DNA of 64,000 nucleotides from Trichocoleus sp. FACHB-40 (lineage in GTDB: Bacteria; Cyanobacteriota; Cyanobacteriia; Cyanobacteriales; FACHB-T130), in NCBI RefSeq assembly GCF_014695915.1, contig NZ_JACJPF010000028.1, positions 1 through 64,000 of the forward strand, read 5' to 3'. Made by a program: the position numbers and the translations under genes. Below, one piece after another: positions 46,013-56,083 of this stretch. The first letter of the stretch is position 1. Each line of letters starts with the position of its first letter. The notes beneath the pieces were generated by a model. The model searched no databases, was not told the origin of the DNA, and saw only the letters and a list, made by a program, of their open reading frames with translations.

Positions 46013-49000
46013 ATGAGAGCAATGACTGATTTGAGGGAACCAGAAGAGGCATCTGCATACAACGATCGCTCAGTGAGGACATTATTAAGAGCGATCGCAC
46101 TTTCTCAGGGGTACTTTTCGCTAATCTTGGTGCGCTGCAACTATGCTTCTTTACAAAATCGGATGGTGCAGCAGATACGCCAACAAAATCAGTTTTTGAT
46201 GCAGGAGCTGCTCTTAGCAGATACAGTCAAAACCCTCTACAACCCGATTCTGGAAGCTGTGGGGGAGCAAGGCAGATCGCAGCTACAACAGGAAATGCCG
46301 CCAGCTTTGATGATTTTGGGGTTAGAGTCAGCGATCGCGCTTGACCAGGTGCTGATATCTACCAACTTACTACGAGATGAGTTTCGCGCTCATTTTCCCT
46401 TTCCGATAGTGCTGTGGATTACGGATGCGGTGCTGCAAAAGCTAATCCGGTTTGCGCCGGATTTCAAAAGCTGGGCGGCTTCATCAATCCGCTTTGTGCT
46501 GTCCACATCGGAGTTAATGGAATTACTGCAAAATAAAGCAGACTCCTGGTTTGCCAAAGAGCTAAACTTCAGCACCGATCAGTCGCAAGAAAATTTTGCC
46601 CTCGCTCCTTGTGTTTCCGACCATCCTCTAGAACTGGAGTCAGCTTTAGAAGATTTGCGCGATCGCGGACAGCAATTAGAGCCAAAATTACAAGCAAGTC
46701 TGGAATTTGTCCGGGGATGCAATGACTACAACAGAGATCGGATCGAGTCGAGCATAGTCCATTATCAAAAAAGTCTGGCTTATTTCCGAAGTGACAACTC
46801 ACTGCTGAGTGGTCACAAAAAGGCAACTGACAAAAACCGAAAGGCGAGAAACACTTCTTTCCATTCTCGTCTGCGACGCTTTACCATGCTAGGCCTTCAG
46901 AACCCCCAGAAAGAGCGAGAGGGTTTGCTGTTATTTCACTTGGGGCGATGTTACAGCCGTTTGGCTAACCTGCGACCAGAAAAAAGCCGCCAACACTGGA
47001 ACCAATCCAGAGATTATTTACAGGAGTGTATTAAGGTCTTTGAAGCAGCTGAGCGTCCAGAACTGGTTGCTAAGTTTATTTCGTCTCTTTGTGAAGTGCT
47101 GCAACGTTTAGAAGCTTGGGCAGACTTGCAGGTTTTGGCTCAAAAAGCTTTGTTGTTACATCAAACTTATAAATTGTCCCTCCAGCAAGCTCAAGATTAT
47201 GGCTTTTTGGCGGAAGTTGCTCTTTCTGTATGCAACTGGGAAGAGGTGAATTTGCAAGCAAGGTTTGCACTCTCGACGTTAGCGATAACGAATTTAGATA
47301 CAACCTGTCTAGCAATGCCACTCTCCCAGTATGAGAGTTTATATCTATTTCTTCTGGCTGTGTCCCAGCAGCATTTGGGTGAGTGGCAAACTGCTACTGC
47401 TGTCAAAAACTTGGAACAAGCTCTAGAACAGTGTAACCATCAGTACGATCCGCATTTGTATATTCGGATTGCCAAAGCTTTGCGATCGCTTTACTTTGAA
47501 GAAGGTCACTATCTGCAAGCTTTTCTACTTAAGCAACAACTGCGTTCCATTGAACAGCAGTATGGTTTCCGCGCCTTCACTGGTGCTGGACGCCTACAGC
47601 CCCATCGACAAGCTCTTAACCCAAGTATCTCACATGCACTAGAAACGCGAGCTAGAGGCTCTGTTGCCCAGGAGATAGCGGCTTCCGGTCGCCAACAAGA
47701 TGTTAGCCGCCTTATCGAGCGCATCAGCCGCAACGATCGCAAGCTGATTTTAATTCACGGACCTTCTGGGGTTGGCAAAAGCTCAATTATTACTGCTGGC
47801 TTAATCCCCGCACTACAACTCAAAAGTATTGGCGCTCGCGATGTCTTGCCCGTCGTAGTGCAGGCTTACAGCGATTGGCTGGGGACGCTGAGAAGAAATT
47901 TAGCCCATTCTCTGGCTCTCAGGAATCAGAAAGGTGAAGAGGCAAACACCAGTAGAGAGAGAGAATTATTCCCTTTACCCAGTCAAGAGTTCCCAATTTC
48001 CACTGAAATTCTAGAACAGTTGCGACAAAATGCTAACGGCAATCTGTTAACAGTTTTAATTTTTGACCAATTTGAAGAGTTATTTTTTGTTTGTACTAAC
48101 CCAGCGATTAGACATCAATTTTATGAATTTTTGCGCGACTGTCTAAACATTCCTTTTCTGAAAGTTATTTTATCGCTGCGAGAGGACTATCTACACTATT
48201 TATTAGAATGCGAACGGCTTAATTATTTAGATATTATCAATAATGATATTTTAAATCAAGAAATTCGTTATTACTTGGGCAACTTTTCTAAGAAAGATGC
48301 CAAATTGGTGATTAAAAGATTAACTGAACGTTCTCCATTTTTTAATTTGGAGCAGCAATTAATTAGTCGGTTGGTAGAAGATTTGGCTGAAGAGTTAGGA
48401 GAAGTGCGACCTATTGAGTTGCAATTAGTGGGCGCTCAACTACAAGAAGAAGAAGACAAAATCACAACTTTGCAGCAATATCTGCAACTTGGAGCTAACC
48501 CAAAAGCAGAACTGGTAGAGAGATTTTTAAAAAAAGTTATTGCTGATTGTGGCCCAGAGAACGAGTCCGCCGCTTGGGATATTTTGTTTTTATTAACAGA
48601 TAAAAAAGGAACCCGCCCGCTGAAGACTCAAGAGGAATTCGCAACTATTTTATCTGTCAAGAAAAAGAAACTAAATTTAATTTTAGAGATTCTGATCGGC
48701 TCTGGTTTAGTGTTTGTCGTCTGGGATGAGTCAGAAGCCCGCTATCAGTTGGTGCATGATTATTTGGTCGAGCGGATTCGCCATAGATCCGATTTGAACC
48801 TGAAAGCACAGCTAGCCAGAAGTGAGGAAAAACTGAATCGAGTTCAGAAACAACAACTGGGGACGATTGCCGCTGGTATCATAATGGCAATTCTGGCAAT
48901 TTTGGCTGGACAATTTGCGTGGCGAGCGGAAGCCCAAAGAAAAGTGGCTGCGATCGCGCAAACTAATGCTCAGCTTAGCGCCCTGAGTGCCTCTTCCGAA

Positions 49001-51013
49001 ACACTCTTTGTTTCCTACAAGGAATTTGATGCTTTAATTGAAGCGTTGAGGGCAGGTAAACGCCTAAAAAATGCCACGGGTGTAGAACCAGCGACTCAGC
49101 TGCGCGTCTTGTTAGCAATGCAGCGAGCAGTCTATGGCGTGCAAGAGCGCAATCGCTTGGAGGGACATCGGGATATAGTTTGGGGTGTGAGTTTCAGCCC
49201 AGATGGACAAACAATTGCCTCAGCGAGTACAGATAAGACTGTAAAACTCTGGCGACGCGATGGCAAACTACTGAAAACTTTGGGAAACCTGATTGGACAC
49301 ACTGATAGTGTCACCAGTGTAAGTTTCAGCCCAGACGGTAAAACGTTGGCTTCTGGCAGTTTAGACAAGACGATAAAACTGTGGAAAACAGACGGCACTT
49401 TAATTAGAACAATTAAAGGACATAGTAGCCCGGTTAATAACGTCAGCTTCAGCCCAGACGGTAAAATATTGGTTTCAGCAAGTGATGATAAAACGGTAAA
49501 GCTTTGGAACCGCAGCACTGGCCAGTTGCTGAAGACCTTAAAACATAACAGCAAAGTTACTAGCGTTGTTTTCAGCCCGGATGGGAAGCTGTTAGCGACG
49601 GCAAGTTATGACAAAATCATCAGCCTTTGGGATATTTCCAAGCCAAAGGTAGACCAGCCTGACAAAATTTTGCGGGGACATCAAGGCAAAGTGACTTGCC
49701 TGAATTTCAGCATGGATGGGCAGCTTTTGGCTTCAGCAAGCGATGACAAAACGATAAAACTTTGGAACAAAAGCGGCGAACTGGTTCAGACGCTGGCAGG
49801 ACATACTGACTGGGTGTTTGCAGTTAGTTTTAGTCCCGATAGTCAGAAGTTAGCTTCTGCCAGTAATGATAATACGGTGAGAGTTTGGCGGCGTGACAGT
49901 AAGGCCAAGTTTGAAAGCCGTTCCTACAGAATTCTTAAGGGACACAGCGATGCTGTCACCAGCGTATCTTGGTCGTCAGATGGTCAGACTTTGGCTTCCG
50001 GTAGTTACGACAAAACTGTTAAATTCTGGCGACTTAACGATATGTCGCGCATTATTTTAAAAGGACATAAGGATCATGTCCATGACATTAGTTTCAGCCC
50101 AGATGGTCAGACTTTGGCTTCTGCTAGTCAAGATAAAACGGTAAAGTTGTGGGACAAAAGTGGCTTGTTACTCGGAACTTTGGTGGGGCATAAAGACCGG
50201 GTACTTAGTGTTACTTTTAGCCCAGACGGCCAGTTGATTGCTTCGGCTTCTCGCGACAAAACGGTGAAAATTTGGAGTATATCGGGTAAGCTGCTTTTGA
50301 CTTTAAATGGGCAGAATGGACATAAAAATTGGGTTTTGGATGTGGCTTTTAGTCCTAATGGCAAGATCCTTGCGTCTGCTTCTCGCGATAAGACAGTGAA
50401 ACTTTGGGATGTTTCTGGTAGGCTGATTAAAACTTTGAAGGGACATAGCGATCGCGTTAATGCAGTTGCCTTTAGTCCGGATGGTAATACACTGGCAACT
50501 ACCAGCGATGATAATACTATCAAACTCTGGACATCTGATGGCAAATACATCCAAACTCTGGCTGGGCATAATGGCTGGGTCTTGGATGTAACGTTTAGTC
50601 CCAATGGTCAGCTAATCGCGTCAGCTAGTTATGATAACACTGTCAAACTTTGGCGGCGGGATGGATCTTTGTATCGAACTTTAGAAGGGCATACTGATAG
50701 CGTTTCTCACCTTAGTTTTAGTCCAGATGGTCAAATTTTGGCGACGACTACTTGGGAAAATACAGTACAATTGTGGCGACTTGATGATACTTTGATTAAA
50801 ACTCTTCAAGGTCATAGTGGTCGCGTTACAAGCGTCAGTTTCAGTCCTGATGGTAAAGCACTTGCTTCTGCTAGTCAGGATCAAACAGCGAGTATCTGGA
50901 ATCTGGATTTAGATAATCTCCTGTTGCACAGTTGTGATTGGGTGCAGGACTATCTGAGAAATAACCCGAAAGTTCGAGCAAGCGATCGCTTTCTTTGCAA
51001 TAGTAATAATTAA
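46013..51013 (+). CDS. giant STAND-type ATPase with TPR-like region and 14 WD40 repeats
   Basis: A ~1666-residue protein (numbers below count from the TTG at 45935). The N-terminal ~230 residues form a domain I do not recognise with confidence (SQGYFSLILVRCNY, IVLWITDAVLQKLIRFAP). A helical TPR-like region follows (about 300-560), then a P-loop NTPase module with Walker A GPSGVGKSS (Lys615) and a Walker-B-like FDQFEELF. A hydrophobic helix is at 976-995. Fourteen WD40 repeats follow from ~1069, nearly all with FSPDG and LWxxxG cores, enough for two seven-bladed propellers. Such nSTAND-WD40 proteins act as sensors or scaffolds, and a defence or stress role is only inferred. ATGs at 46013 or 46022 are the likely starts. 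Confidence 0.82.
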   Translation: MRAMTDLREPEEASAYNDRSVRTLLRAIALSQGYFSLILVRCNYASLQNRMVQQIRQQNQFLMQELLLADTVKTLYNPILEAVGEQGRSQLQQEMPPALMILGLESAIALDQVLISTNLLRDEFRAHFPFPIVLWITDAVLQKLIRFAPDFKSWAASSIRFVLSTSELMELLQNKADSWFAKELNFSTDQSQENFALAPCVSDHPLELESALEDLRDRGQQLEPKLQASLEFVRGCNDYNRDRIESSIVHYQKSLAYFRSDNSLLSGHKKATDKNRKARNTSFHSRLRRFTMLGLQNPQKEREGLLLFHLGRCYSRLANLRPEKSRQHWNQSRDYLQECIKVFEAAERPELVAKFISSLCEVLQRLEAWADLQVLAQKALLLHQTYKLSLQQAQDYGFLAEVALSVCNWEEVNLQARFALSTLAITNLDTTCLAMPLSQYESLYLFLLAVSQQHLGEWQTATAVKNLEQALEQCNHQYDPHLYIRIAKALRSLYFEEGHYLQAFLLKQQLRSIEQQYGFRAFTGAGRLQPHRQALNPSISHALETRARGSVAQEIAASGRQQDVSRLIERISRNDRKLILIHGPSGVGKSSIITAGLIPALQLKSIGARDVLPVVVQAYSDWLGTLRRNLAHSLALRNQKGEEANTSRERELFPLPSQEFPISTEILEQLRQNANGNLLTVLIFDQFEELFFVCTNPAIRHQFYEFLRDCLNIPFLKVILSLREDYLHYLLECERLNYLDIINNDILNQEIRYYLGNFSKKDAKLVIKRLTERSPFFNLEQQLISRLVEDLAEELGEVRPIELQLVGAQLQEEEDKITTLQQYLQLGANPKAELVERFLKKVIADCGPENESAAWDILFLLTDKKGTRPLKTQEEFATILSVKKKKLNLILEILIGSGLVFVVWDESEARYQLVHDYLVERIRHRSDLNLKAQLARSEEKLNRVQKQQLGTIAAGIIMAILAILAGQFAWRAEAQRKVAAIAQTNAQLSALSASSETLFVSYKEFDALIEALRAGKRLKNATGVEPATQLRVLLAMQRAVYGVQERNRLEGHRDIVWGVSFSPDGQTIASASTDKTVKLWRRDGKLLKTLGNLIGHTDSVTSVSFSPDGKTLASGSLDKTIKLWKTDGTLIRTIKGHSSPVNNVSFSPDGKILVSASDDKTVKLWNRSTGQLLKTLKHNSKVTSVVFSPDGKLLATASYDKIISLWDISKPKVDQPDKILRGHQGKVTCLNFSMDGQLLASASDDKTIKLWNKSGELVQTLAGHTDWVFAVSFSPDSQKLASASNDNTVRVWRRDSKAKFESRSYRILKGHSDAVTSVSWSSDGQTLASGSYDKTVKFWRLNDMSRIILKGHKDHVHDISFSPDGQTLASASQDKTVKLWDKSGLLLGTLVGHKDRVLSVTFSPDGQLIASASRDKTVKIWSISGKLLLTLNGQNGHKNWVLDVAFSPNGKILASASRDKTVKLWDVSGRLIKTLKGHSDRVNAVAFSPDGNTLATTSDDNTIKLWTSDGKYIQTLAGHNGWVLDVTFSPNGQLIASASYDNTVKLWRRDGSLYRTLEGHTDSVSHLSFSPDGQILATTTWENTVQLWRLDDTLIKTLQGHSGRVTSVSFSPDGKALASASQDQTASIWNLDLDNLLLHSCDWVQDYLRNNPKVRASDRFLCNSNN

Positions 51014-51156
51014 GAAATATATACCCACAGCGCTTTAGCTTTGATGTTCCACGTACAAAGCTGCGACTACCCTTGGGAAGGCGAAGCGCCTACAGTAAGG
51101 CATTTTCACTAATAACTACGTATAAACTAATAACTAATGACTAATAGCTAAAAACT

Positions 51157-52257
51157 ATGGCAAACGTTCGCTTACAAGGCATTACGCGCAGATTTACTAA
51201 TACCACTGCCATTGAGAATATTACCTTTGAGGTGCCTGATGGACAATTCTGGGTGATGGTGGGGCCTTCCGGTTGCGGTAAATCAACGATTTTGCGAACG
51301 ATTGCTGGTTTGGAAACTGCCACTGGCGGTAATCTCTACATTGGGGATACTTTGATGAATGGTGTCCCCGCTAGGGCCAGGGATGTGGCGATGGTATTCC
51401 AAAACTATGCGCTTTACCCGCACATGACGGTAGCGGAAAATCTGGCTTTTGGTCTGAGGATGCGCTCTTTTGAGAAGAAAATGGTTCGAGAACGGGTGGA
51501 AACGGTAGCGCGATCGCTTGATATTTCCCATCTTCTGGATCGCAAGCCTAAGCAACTTTCTGGAGGACAGCAGCAGCGAGTAGCATTGGGGAGAGCGATC
51601 GCACGTCAACCCCAAGTATTTCTCTTAGATGAACCACTTTCTAATTTAGATGCTCAGTTACGAGATGATACGCGGGCGGAACTCAAGCAGCTACATCAAA
51701 AAGTGGGAATTACTACTATTTATGTCACCCACGATCAGGTAGAGGCGATGACTTTAGCCGATCAAATTATAGTGCTAAATCAAGGTCGGATTCAGCAAAT
51801 TGGCGACCCTCAAAATATTTATGCCAGACCTGCTAATCGGATGGTGGCGACGTTTTTAGGTAGTCCGCCGATGAATATTTTATCCGCGACCTACACGGGT
51901 GAAGTTTTTCAGATAGGCAACGAATCTTTACCTTGTCCGTTTGCGCTTCGCAATAAGTTAAAACTCCCTGAAGGGAAAACTTTTGATTTGGGAATTCGTC
52001 CGGAGCATATTTGGATTGAAACGCAAACGTCCCTAGAAGAGAAGGAATATGGACAGTTAGTTGTTGAGGTGCATGTTGTTGAACCTTTGGGGAGGGAGAC
52101 TCTGGTTCGTGGGCGTTTACCGGAATCTAGTGTTGTGGTGAATTTTCAGGCGGGTGCAGATTGGCGGGGTCGTCCGGGCGATCGCTTGACCATCCAACTC
52201 GACCTGACTCAGCTGTTTGTCTTTGACTCCACCACTGGCGACACTCTCTATCCTTAG
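51157..52257 (+). CDS. ugpC: ABC transporter ATPase, UgpC/MalK type
   Basis: A 366-residue energising subunit for a carbohydrate or glycerol-phosphate importer. The Walker A GPSGCGKST, Q-loop, signature LSGGQQQRVALGRAIA, Walker B VFLLDEPLSNLD and the C-terminal TOBE/OB region with LGIRPEHIW match MalK-type ATPases. No permease or binding protein is adjacent, so it may serve several importers. The symbol rests on similarity to UgpC/MalK only. The upstream 140 nt carries short ACTAATGACTAATAG-like repeats. The start ATG at 51157 gives the normal length. Confidence 0.85.
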   Translation: MANVRLQGITRRFTNTTAIENITFEVPDGQFWVMVGPSGCGKSTILRTIAGLETATGGNLYIGDTLMNGVPARARDVAMVFQNYALYPHMTVAENLAFGLRMRSFEKKMVRERVETVARSLDISHLLDRKPKQLSGGQQQRVALGRAIARQPQVFLLDEPLSNLDAQLRDDTRAELKQLHQKVGITTIYVTHDQVEAMTLADQIIVLNQGRIQQIGDPQNIYARPANRMVATFLGSPPMNILSATYTGEVFQIGNESLPCPFALRNKLKLPEGKTFDLGIRPEHIWIETQTSLEEKEYGQLVVEVHVVEPLGRETLVRGRLPESSVVVNFQAGADWRGRPGDRLTIQLDLTQLFVFDSTTGDTLYP

Positions 52258-52271
52258 AAGTTTAGTGATTT

Positions 52272-53390
52272 TTAACAGCTAGAGAAATATTTCTCTACAA
52301 TTTGCAAAATTTTCTCAGATGCACGTCCATCGCCAAAAGGATTAATCGCTGTTGCCATCTTTTGATAGGCATCTGGGTTACTTAATAATTGGGTCGCCGC
52401 AACCAGAATTTGATTTGAGTCGGTTCCCACCAATTTTGCTGTACCTGCTGTTACAGCTTCTGGTCTTTCTGTGGTTTCCCGTAAAACTAGCACTGGTTTA
52501 CCTAAACTCGGTGCTTCCTCTTGTAATCCCCCGGAATCTGTTAACAGCAAGTAACTGCGTTGAATTGCGCCTACAAGCTGGGCGTAATCTAAAGGTTCTG
52601 TTAAAAAAACTCTCTCGTTGGTTCCTAAAAGTGCTTGTAGCGGTTCTCGCACTGTCGGGTTTCGATGCAGGGGTAACAATAAAGCTGTATCGGGAAACTT
52701 ATCTAATATATGTAGAAATCCCTCTGCAATTCCTTGGAGTGGTTCCCCCCAGTTCTCCCGGCGGTGAACTGTTGCTAAAAGTACGCGGTATTTATTCCAG
52801 TCCAAACCGGGAATGTCGCACTCTGGCTGACTTTTCGCCACCGTCAGCAAAGCATCAATTACTGTATTTCCGGTTTGGTGAATTTCACCCGTCACTCCAG
52901 AACGTTGCAGGTTTTCCACCGCCAGTGATGTTGGCGCAAAATGCAGCTGGGTTAATTGGGAAATCAGCCGTCGATTGGCTTCTTCTGGGTAAGGATTAAA
53001 TAGATCGTCTGTGCGTAATCCTGCTTCTACGTGACCTACGGGGATTTTTTGGTAAAATGCCGCCAAAGTAGCTGCAAAAGCTGTGGTTGTATCACCTTGA
53101 ACTATTACCATTTGTGGCTGCAACTGTCCAAATATGGCTTCTAGTCCCCGCAAACTGCGAAAGGTAATATCTGTGAGAGTTTGCTGACGTTGCATGATTT
53201 CTAGATTCCAATCAGCACTCAGTCCAAATAGCTGCATCACCTGTTGAACCATTTCTCGATGCTGACCAGTCAAAACTACCTGAGTTTTAAAATTGGGCGA
53301 TCGCTGGAACTGCTGGATAACTGGTGCCAGTTTAATCGCTTCCGGACGGGTTCCCAGGGTGATGCAAATCGAAAAAGGAGATGGGAGCAT
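52272..53390 (-). CDS. wecB: UDP-N-acetylglucosamine 2-epimerase (non-hydrolysing)
   Basis: It converts UDP-GlcNAc to UDP-ManNAc for surface polysaccharide synthesis. At 372 residues it shows GTRPEAIKLAPVI, VQGDTTTAFAATLAAFY, HVEAGLRTDDLFNPYPEE, LATVHRRENWGEPL and TDSGGLQEEAPSLGKP, all family blocks of the GT-B-fold epimerases. It is tail-to-tail with the ABC ATPase gene with a 14-nt gap. No other sugar-nucleotide genes are in the window, so the downstream polymer is unknown. Confidence 0.93.
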   Translation of the reverse strand: MLPSPFSICITLGTRPEAIKLAPVIQQFQRSPNFKTQVVLTGQHREMVQQVMQLFGLSADWNLEIMQRQQTLTDITFRSLRGLEAIFGQLQPQMVIVQGDTTTAFAATLAAFYQKIPVGHVEAGLRTDDLFNPYPEEANRRLISQLTQLHFAPTSLAVENLQRSGVTGEIHQTGNTVIDALLTVAKSQPECDIPGLDWNKYRVLLATVHRRENWGEPLQGIAEGFLHILDKFPDTALLLPLHRNPTVREPLQALLGTNERVFLTEPLDYAQLVGAIQRSYLLLTDSGGLQEEAPSLGKPVLVLRETTERPEAVTAGTAKLVGTDSNQILVAATQLLSNPDAYQKMATAINPFGDGRASEKILQIVEKYFSSC

Positions 53391-53527
53391 GGAAATTTAG
53401 GTCATTTGCGAGTAATAGGAATTGCGATCGCTTCCTTTATATGGTACTTGATGCGGTTTTTCACACTTCGGACGCATACAAAGTTGTTCGCTTTTCCCAA
53501 TCCTATATAAAGATTCTCCTACGAAAA

Positions 53528-53547
53528 GACCCGGCAGATGCCGGGTC
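53528..53547 (-). terminator. Rho-independent terminator for the small membrane-protein gene
   Basis: Arms GACCCGGC and GCCGGGTC around a 4-nt loop. On the minus strand the stem is followed by TTTT, which suits the gene ending at 53607. Confidence 0.8.
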
Positions 53548-53606
53548 ATTGAACTGTTGCAGACAACACACTTTCTTTAGATGAGCGTTCACAATTTATT
53601 CAGTTG

Positions 53607-53981
53607 TTAGGAATCTAGATCGCAAGTTAGTGGACAAGCTGCATACACTGAAGTGTGGCGAGGATTTGCTTCACCATGCAGCCAGTGCAACCAACGCACT
53701 TCTTGAGGATGTACTCCTTTGAGAGTTAACAATGCTGCACCAGCGACAACTGCCAAAACATTTGCTCCAATCAAAGATCCTGCCACCAATAATACAGCGC
53801 TCACAGGCAGTACCGATTGTAAAGCGATCGCCAGCATTGCGCCTACCGTAACCATGAGGACAACCAACGGGAAGCCTACAACCAGTAAGCAAACCGTTAA
53901 AGTAAAAGTCCAGATCAAAAAGCTTTTGATCGTAGATAATGAATAACCTTTTCCCAAACTTTGGTTCTGAGTCAGTTGCAT
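53607..53981 (-). CDS. small conserved membrane protein, function unknown
   Basis: A 124-residue protein with two hydrophobic segments (about 20-60, possibly two passes, and about 60-85). The polar C-terminus HPQEVRWLHWLHGEANPRHTSVYAACPLTCDLDS has two Trp-Leu-His repeats and two cysteines near the end (CPLTC), which could bind a metal or form a disulfide. Its compact hairpin-like membrane part and conserved-looking tail suggest a cyanobacterial family, but I know of no assigned function. A terminator with a U tract follows it, and a 646-nt region separates it from pilT. Confidence 0.6.
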   Translation of the reverse strand: MQLTQNQSLGKGYSLSTIKSFLIWTFTLTVCLLVVGFPLVVLMVTVGAMLAIALQSVLPVSAVLLVAGSLIGANVLAVVAGAALLTLKGVHPQEVRWLHWLHGEANPRHTSVYAACPLTCDLDS

Positions 53982-54627
53982 GATTTTTTCTCCTGATACC
54001 CAAACAACGAATTTATATGTAGAAAATGACTTTTAATCGATCCTTGCGGACTCGACTAGACGTGAAAATTAGTATAGTTAATCCTTTTCTTAAGATGAGC
54101 TTATCTTTACTAAAATTTACACTCAGTTTAGATTATTTATGGCTGCGAATTTTTCAGCCTCGGCTCATTGTAAAGCGCAAATTATAACCACCATCCCCCA
54201 AAAGATATAGGTTTTCAAGAGTGTTAGGATTTCAGCTTATTTTCTAGGCAGGCTAAAAAGACGCGATCGCCTATATAACTTGTATACAACCAATCCAACA
54301 CCATTCTGCTTAACATATCTTATGATTTTCAAGAAATATTCTCATAATTAAGCTCATCTATGAAAGGGACTGGGGAGGAGGTAACTGGGAGAAAGCCTCC
54401 CATCCGAAATCCCAAATTGAACAATCCCCGGAAAAGAAAGAATTTTTTCCGGTGAATGTTACTCAGCCCCTAGTTTTGGGAAAACTACCAATAGGAGCGC
54501 TTAAAACTCCTACAACAGCCGCCAAACCCCCGCATCGCCTCTGAGGGCTGCCTTGAGGAAACGTCTTCGCGGGATGAAAGTGCGCTTTATTAATTGATGT
54601 AATTTTTCTAACAGCGGTATTTGAAAG
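53982..54627. other. long intergenic region upstream of pilT
   Basis: The 646 nt are AT-rich at the left (promoter of the small membrane-protein gene) and hold a HIP1 site (54262) and short GGGACTGGGG-like repeat remains at 54365-54400. A GGAAAAGAAAG / CTTTTTTCC-type inverted repeat occurs near 54430. No gene is supported. The pilT promoter was not found. Confidence 0.4.
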
Positions 54628-55998
54628 ATGACAGAACCCCAGCGTCCACCCATGTCACCGCCCCCTCCACCCCGCGTACCCCCTGCGCCACCGCCGGGAA
54701 TGCGACCTCCAGCAAGGGATGCAGCTGCCACCAGTTCCACTCAGCAGCAGCCAATGCAAACTGTGGAAATGTCTTCGACACAAAGAACCGCTGTCGCAGC
54801 TCCTCCGGCTCCCCCGAAAGTTCCACCTGGGATGCCGCCTGGGATGCCAGCTTCGGGGCGACCAGCTCCCCCGCCTTCCTCGGCTGCACCAACTGTTGTA
54901 ACTCGCACACCTGCAAAACCTGTAGGCCCTAGTCCAGGACAACCAACATTACGGGAAATCGTCGTCAAGGCTCATGAAAATGGAATTTCCGACATTCACG
55001 TAGGTGTATCTGAAGTTCCGCGCTTCCGCAAGCGGGGCGACATGGAAACGACGGATTATCCGTTAACCGATGAAGCAACTTTTATGAGCTGGTTGCGGGA
55101 AGTAATGAGTGATGCTCAGATTCGGGAATTTGAAGAACGTCTAGACTTTGACGGTGTGACGCAGTACGAGTTTTCGCGGGCGCGGATCAACGTATTTGGT
55201 TCCATGCGCGGCCCGGCGATGGTAATGCGACTCATCCCGAACAATATCTTGACGATGGAGCAGCTACGGTTGCCAGAAGTATTTAAAGATATTTGTCATT
55301 ACCATAAAGGGTTGATTTTGGTGACAGGGCCAACAGGTTCTGGTAAATCTACCACGATGGCTGCCATGATTGACTACATCAATAAAGAAATGGCAAAGCA
55401 CATCATCACCATTGAAGACCCGATTGAATTTGTTCATACCAGTCGCAAGTCTCTAATTAAACACCGGGAAGTCGGTTTGAACACCTTGAAGTTTGACAAC
55501 GCACTGAAAGCAGCGTTGCGGGAAGACCCCGACTTGATTCTGGTGGGGGAAATGCGTGATAAAGAAACGGTTAACACTGCCCTCAAAGCGGCTCAAACTG
55601 GTCACTTGGTAATGGGAACGCTACACACCAACAGCGCTGTGAAAACGATTGAGCGTATTCTCAATCTTTACTCAGCTGAGGAGCAGCATTCTATGAAGAT
55701 AGCGATCGCTGAATCTCTTGTATCCATCATTTCCCAAGGTTTGTGCAAAACCACCGATGGGAAACGTGCTGCTTTCCACGACATCCTGATCAATACTGAG
55801 GCGATCAAAGATTACATCAAGGAAGGTAAGTATGAAGAGATTACCGGAATCATGCTTGCCTCCAGTTTTGACGGCATGATTACTATGAATAGAGCGCTCC
55901 TCGACCTCTATCAAGAAGGTAGAATTACTGAAGAAACTGCCTTGGAAATGTCGCCTACTCCTAACGAGATGGCTCAATTCCTCAGAGGACGGGTATAA
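54628..55998 (+). CDS. pilT: type IV pilus retraction ATPase
   Basis: Hexameric ATPase that retracts type IV pili for twitching motility and DNA uptake. The P-loop GPTGSGKST (Lys240), the Asp box ITIEDPIEFVH, Walker B LILVGEMRD and the His box MGTLHTNSAVKTIERIL are all present. The N-terminal ~100 residues are rich in Pro, Ala, Ser and Thr (PPPPPRVPPAPPPGMRPP) and precede the usual PAS-like core, which is longer than in most PilT proteins. The start is 54628 with only a weak GAAAG ribosome-binding site. A KaiB-domain gene begins 85 nt downstream on the same strand. Confidence 0.93.
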   Translation: MTEPQRPPMSPPPPPRVPPAPPPGMRPPARDAAATSSTQQQPMQTVEMSSTQRTAVAAPPAPPKVPPGMPPGMPASGRPAPPPSSAAPTVVTRTPAKPVGPSPGQPTLREIVVKAHENGISDIHVGVSEVPRFRKRGDMETTDYPLTDEATFMSWLREVMSDAQIREFEERLDFDGVTQYEFSRARINVFGSMRGPAMVMRLIPNNILTMEQLRLPEVFKDICHYHKGLILVTGPTGSGKSTTMAAMIDYINKEMAKHIITIEDPIEFVHTSRKSLIKHREVGLNTLKFDNALKAALREDPDLILVGEMRDKETVNTALKAAQTGHLVMGTLHTNSAVKTIERILNLYSAEEQHSMKIAIAESLVSIISQGLCKTTDGKRAAFHDILINTEAIKDYIKEGKYEEITGIMLASSFDGMITMNRALLDLYQEGRITEETALEMSPTPNEMAQFLRGRV

Positions 55999-56003
55999 CG
56001 ATT

Positions 56004-56067
56004 AAAAATGTAAAATTAAAAATTAAAAAAGAAGAGTTTCTTCCATTTTTAATTTTTAATTTTTATT
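56004..56067. repeat. AT-rich inverted repeat between pilT and the KaiB-domain gene
   Basis: AAATTAAAAATTAAAAAAG and a matching TTTTTAATTTTTAATTTTT flank GAAGAGTTTCTTC. It could act as a terminator or stabiliser between the two genes. Confidence 0.45.
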
Positions 56068-56083
56068 CTTTTGGCGCATTTCC

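Noticed and set aside
46013-51013. claim that the STAND-WD40 protein is an anti-phage system
   Set aside because: There is no effector domain of known type and no linked defence genes, so it is kept as a finding only.
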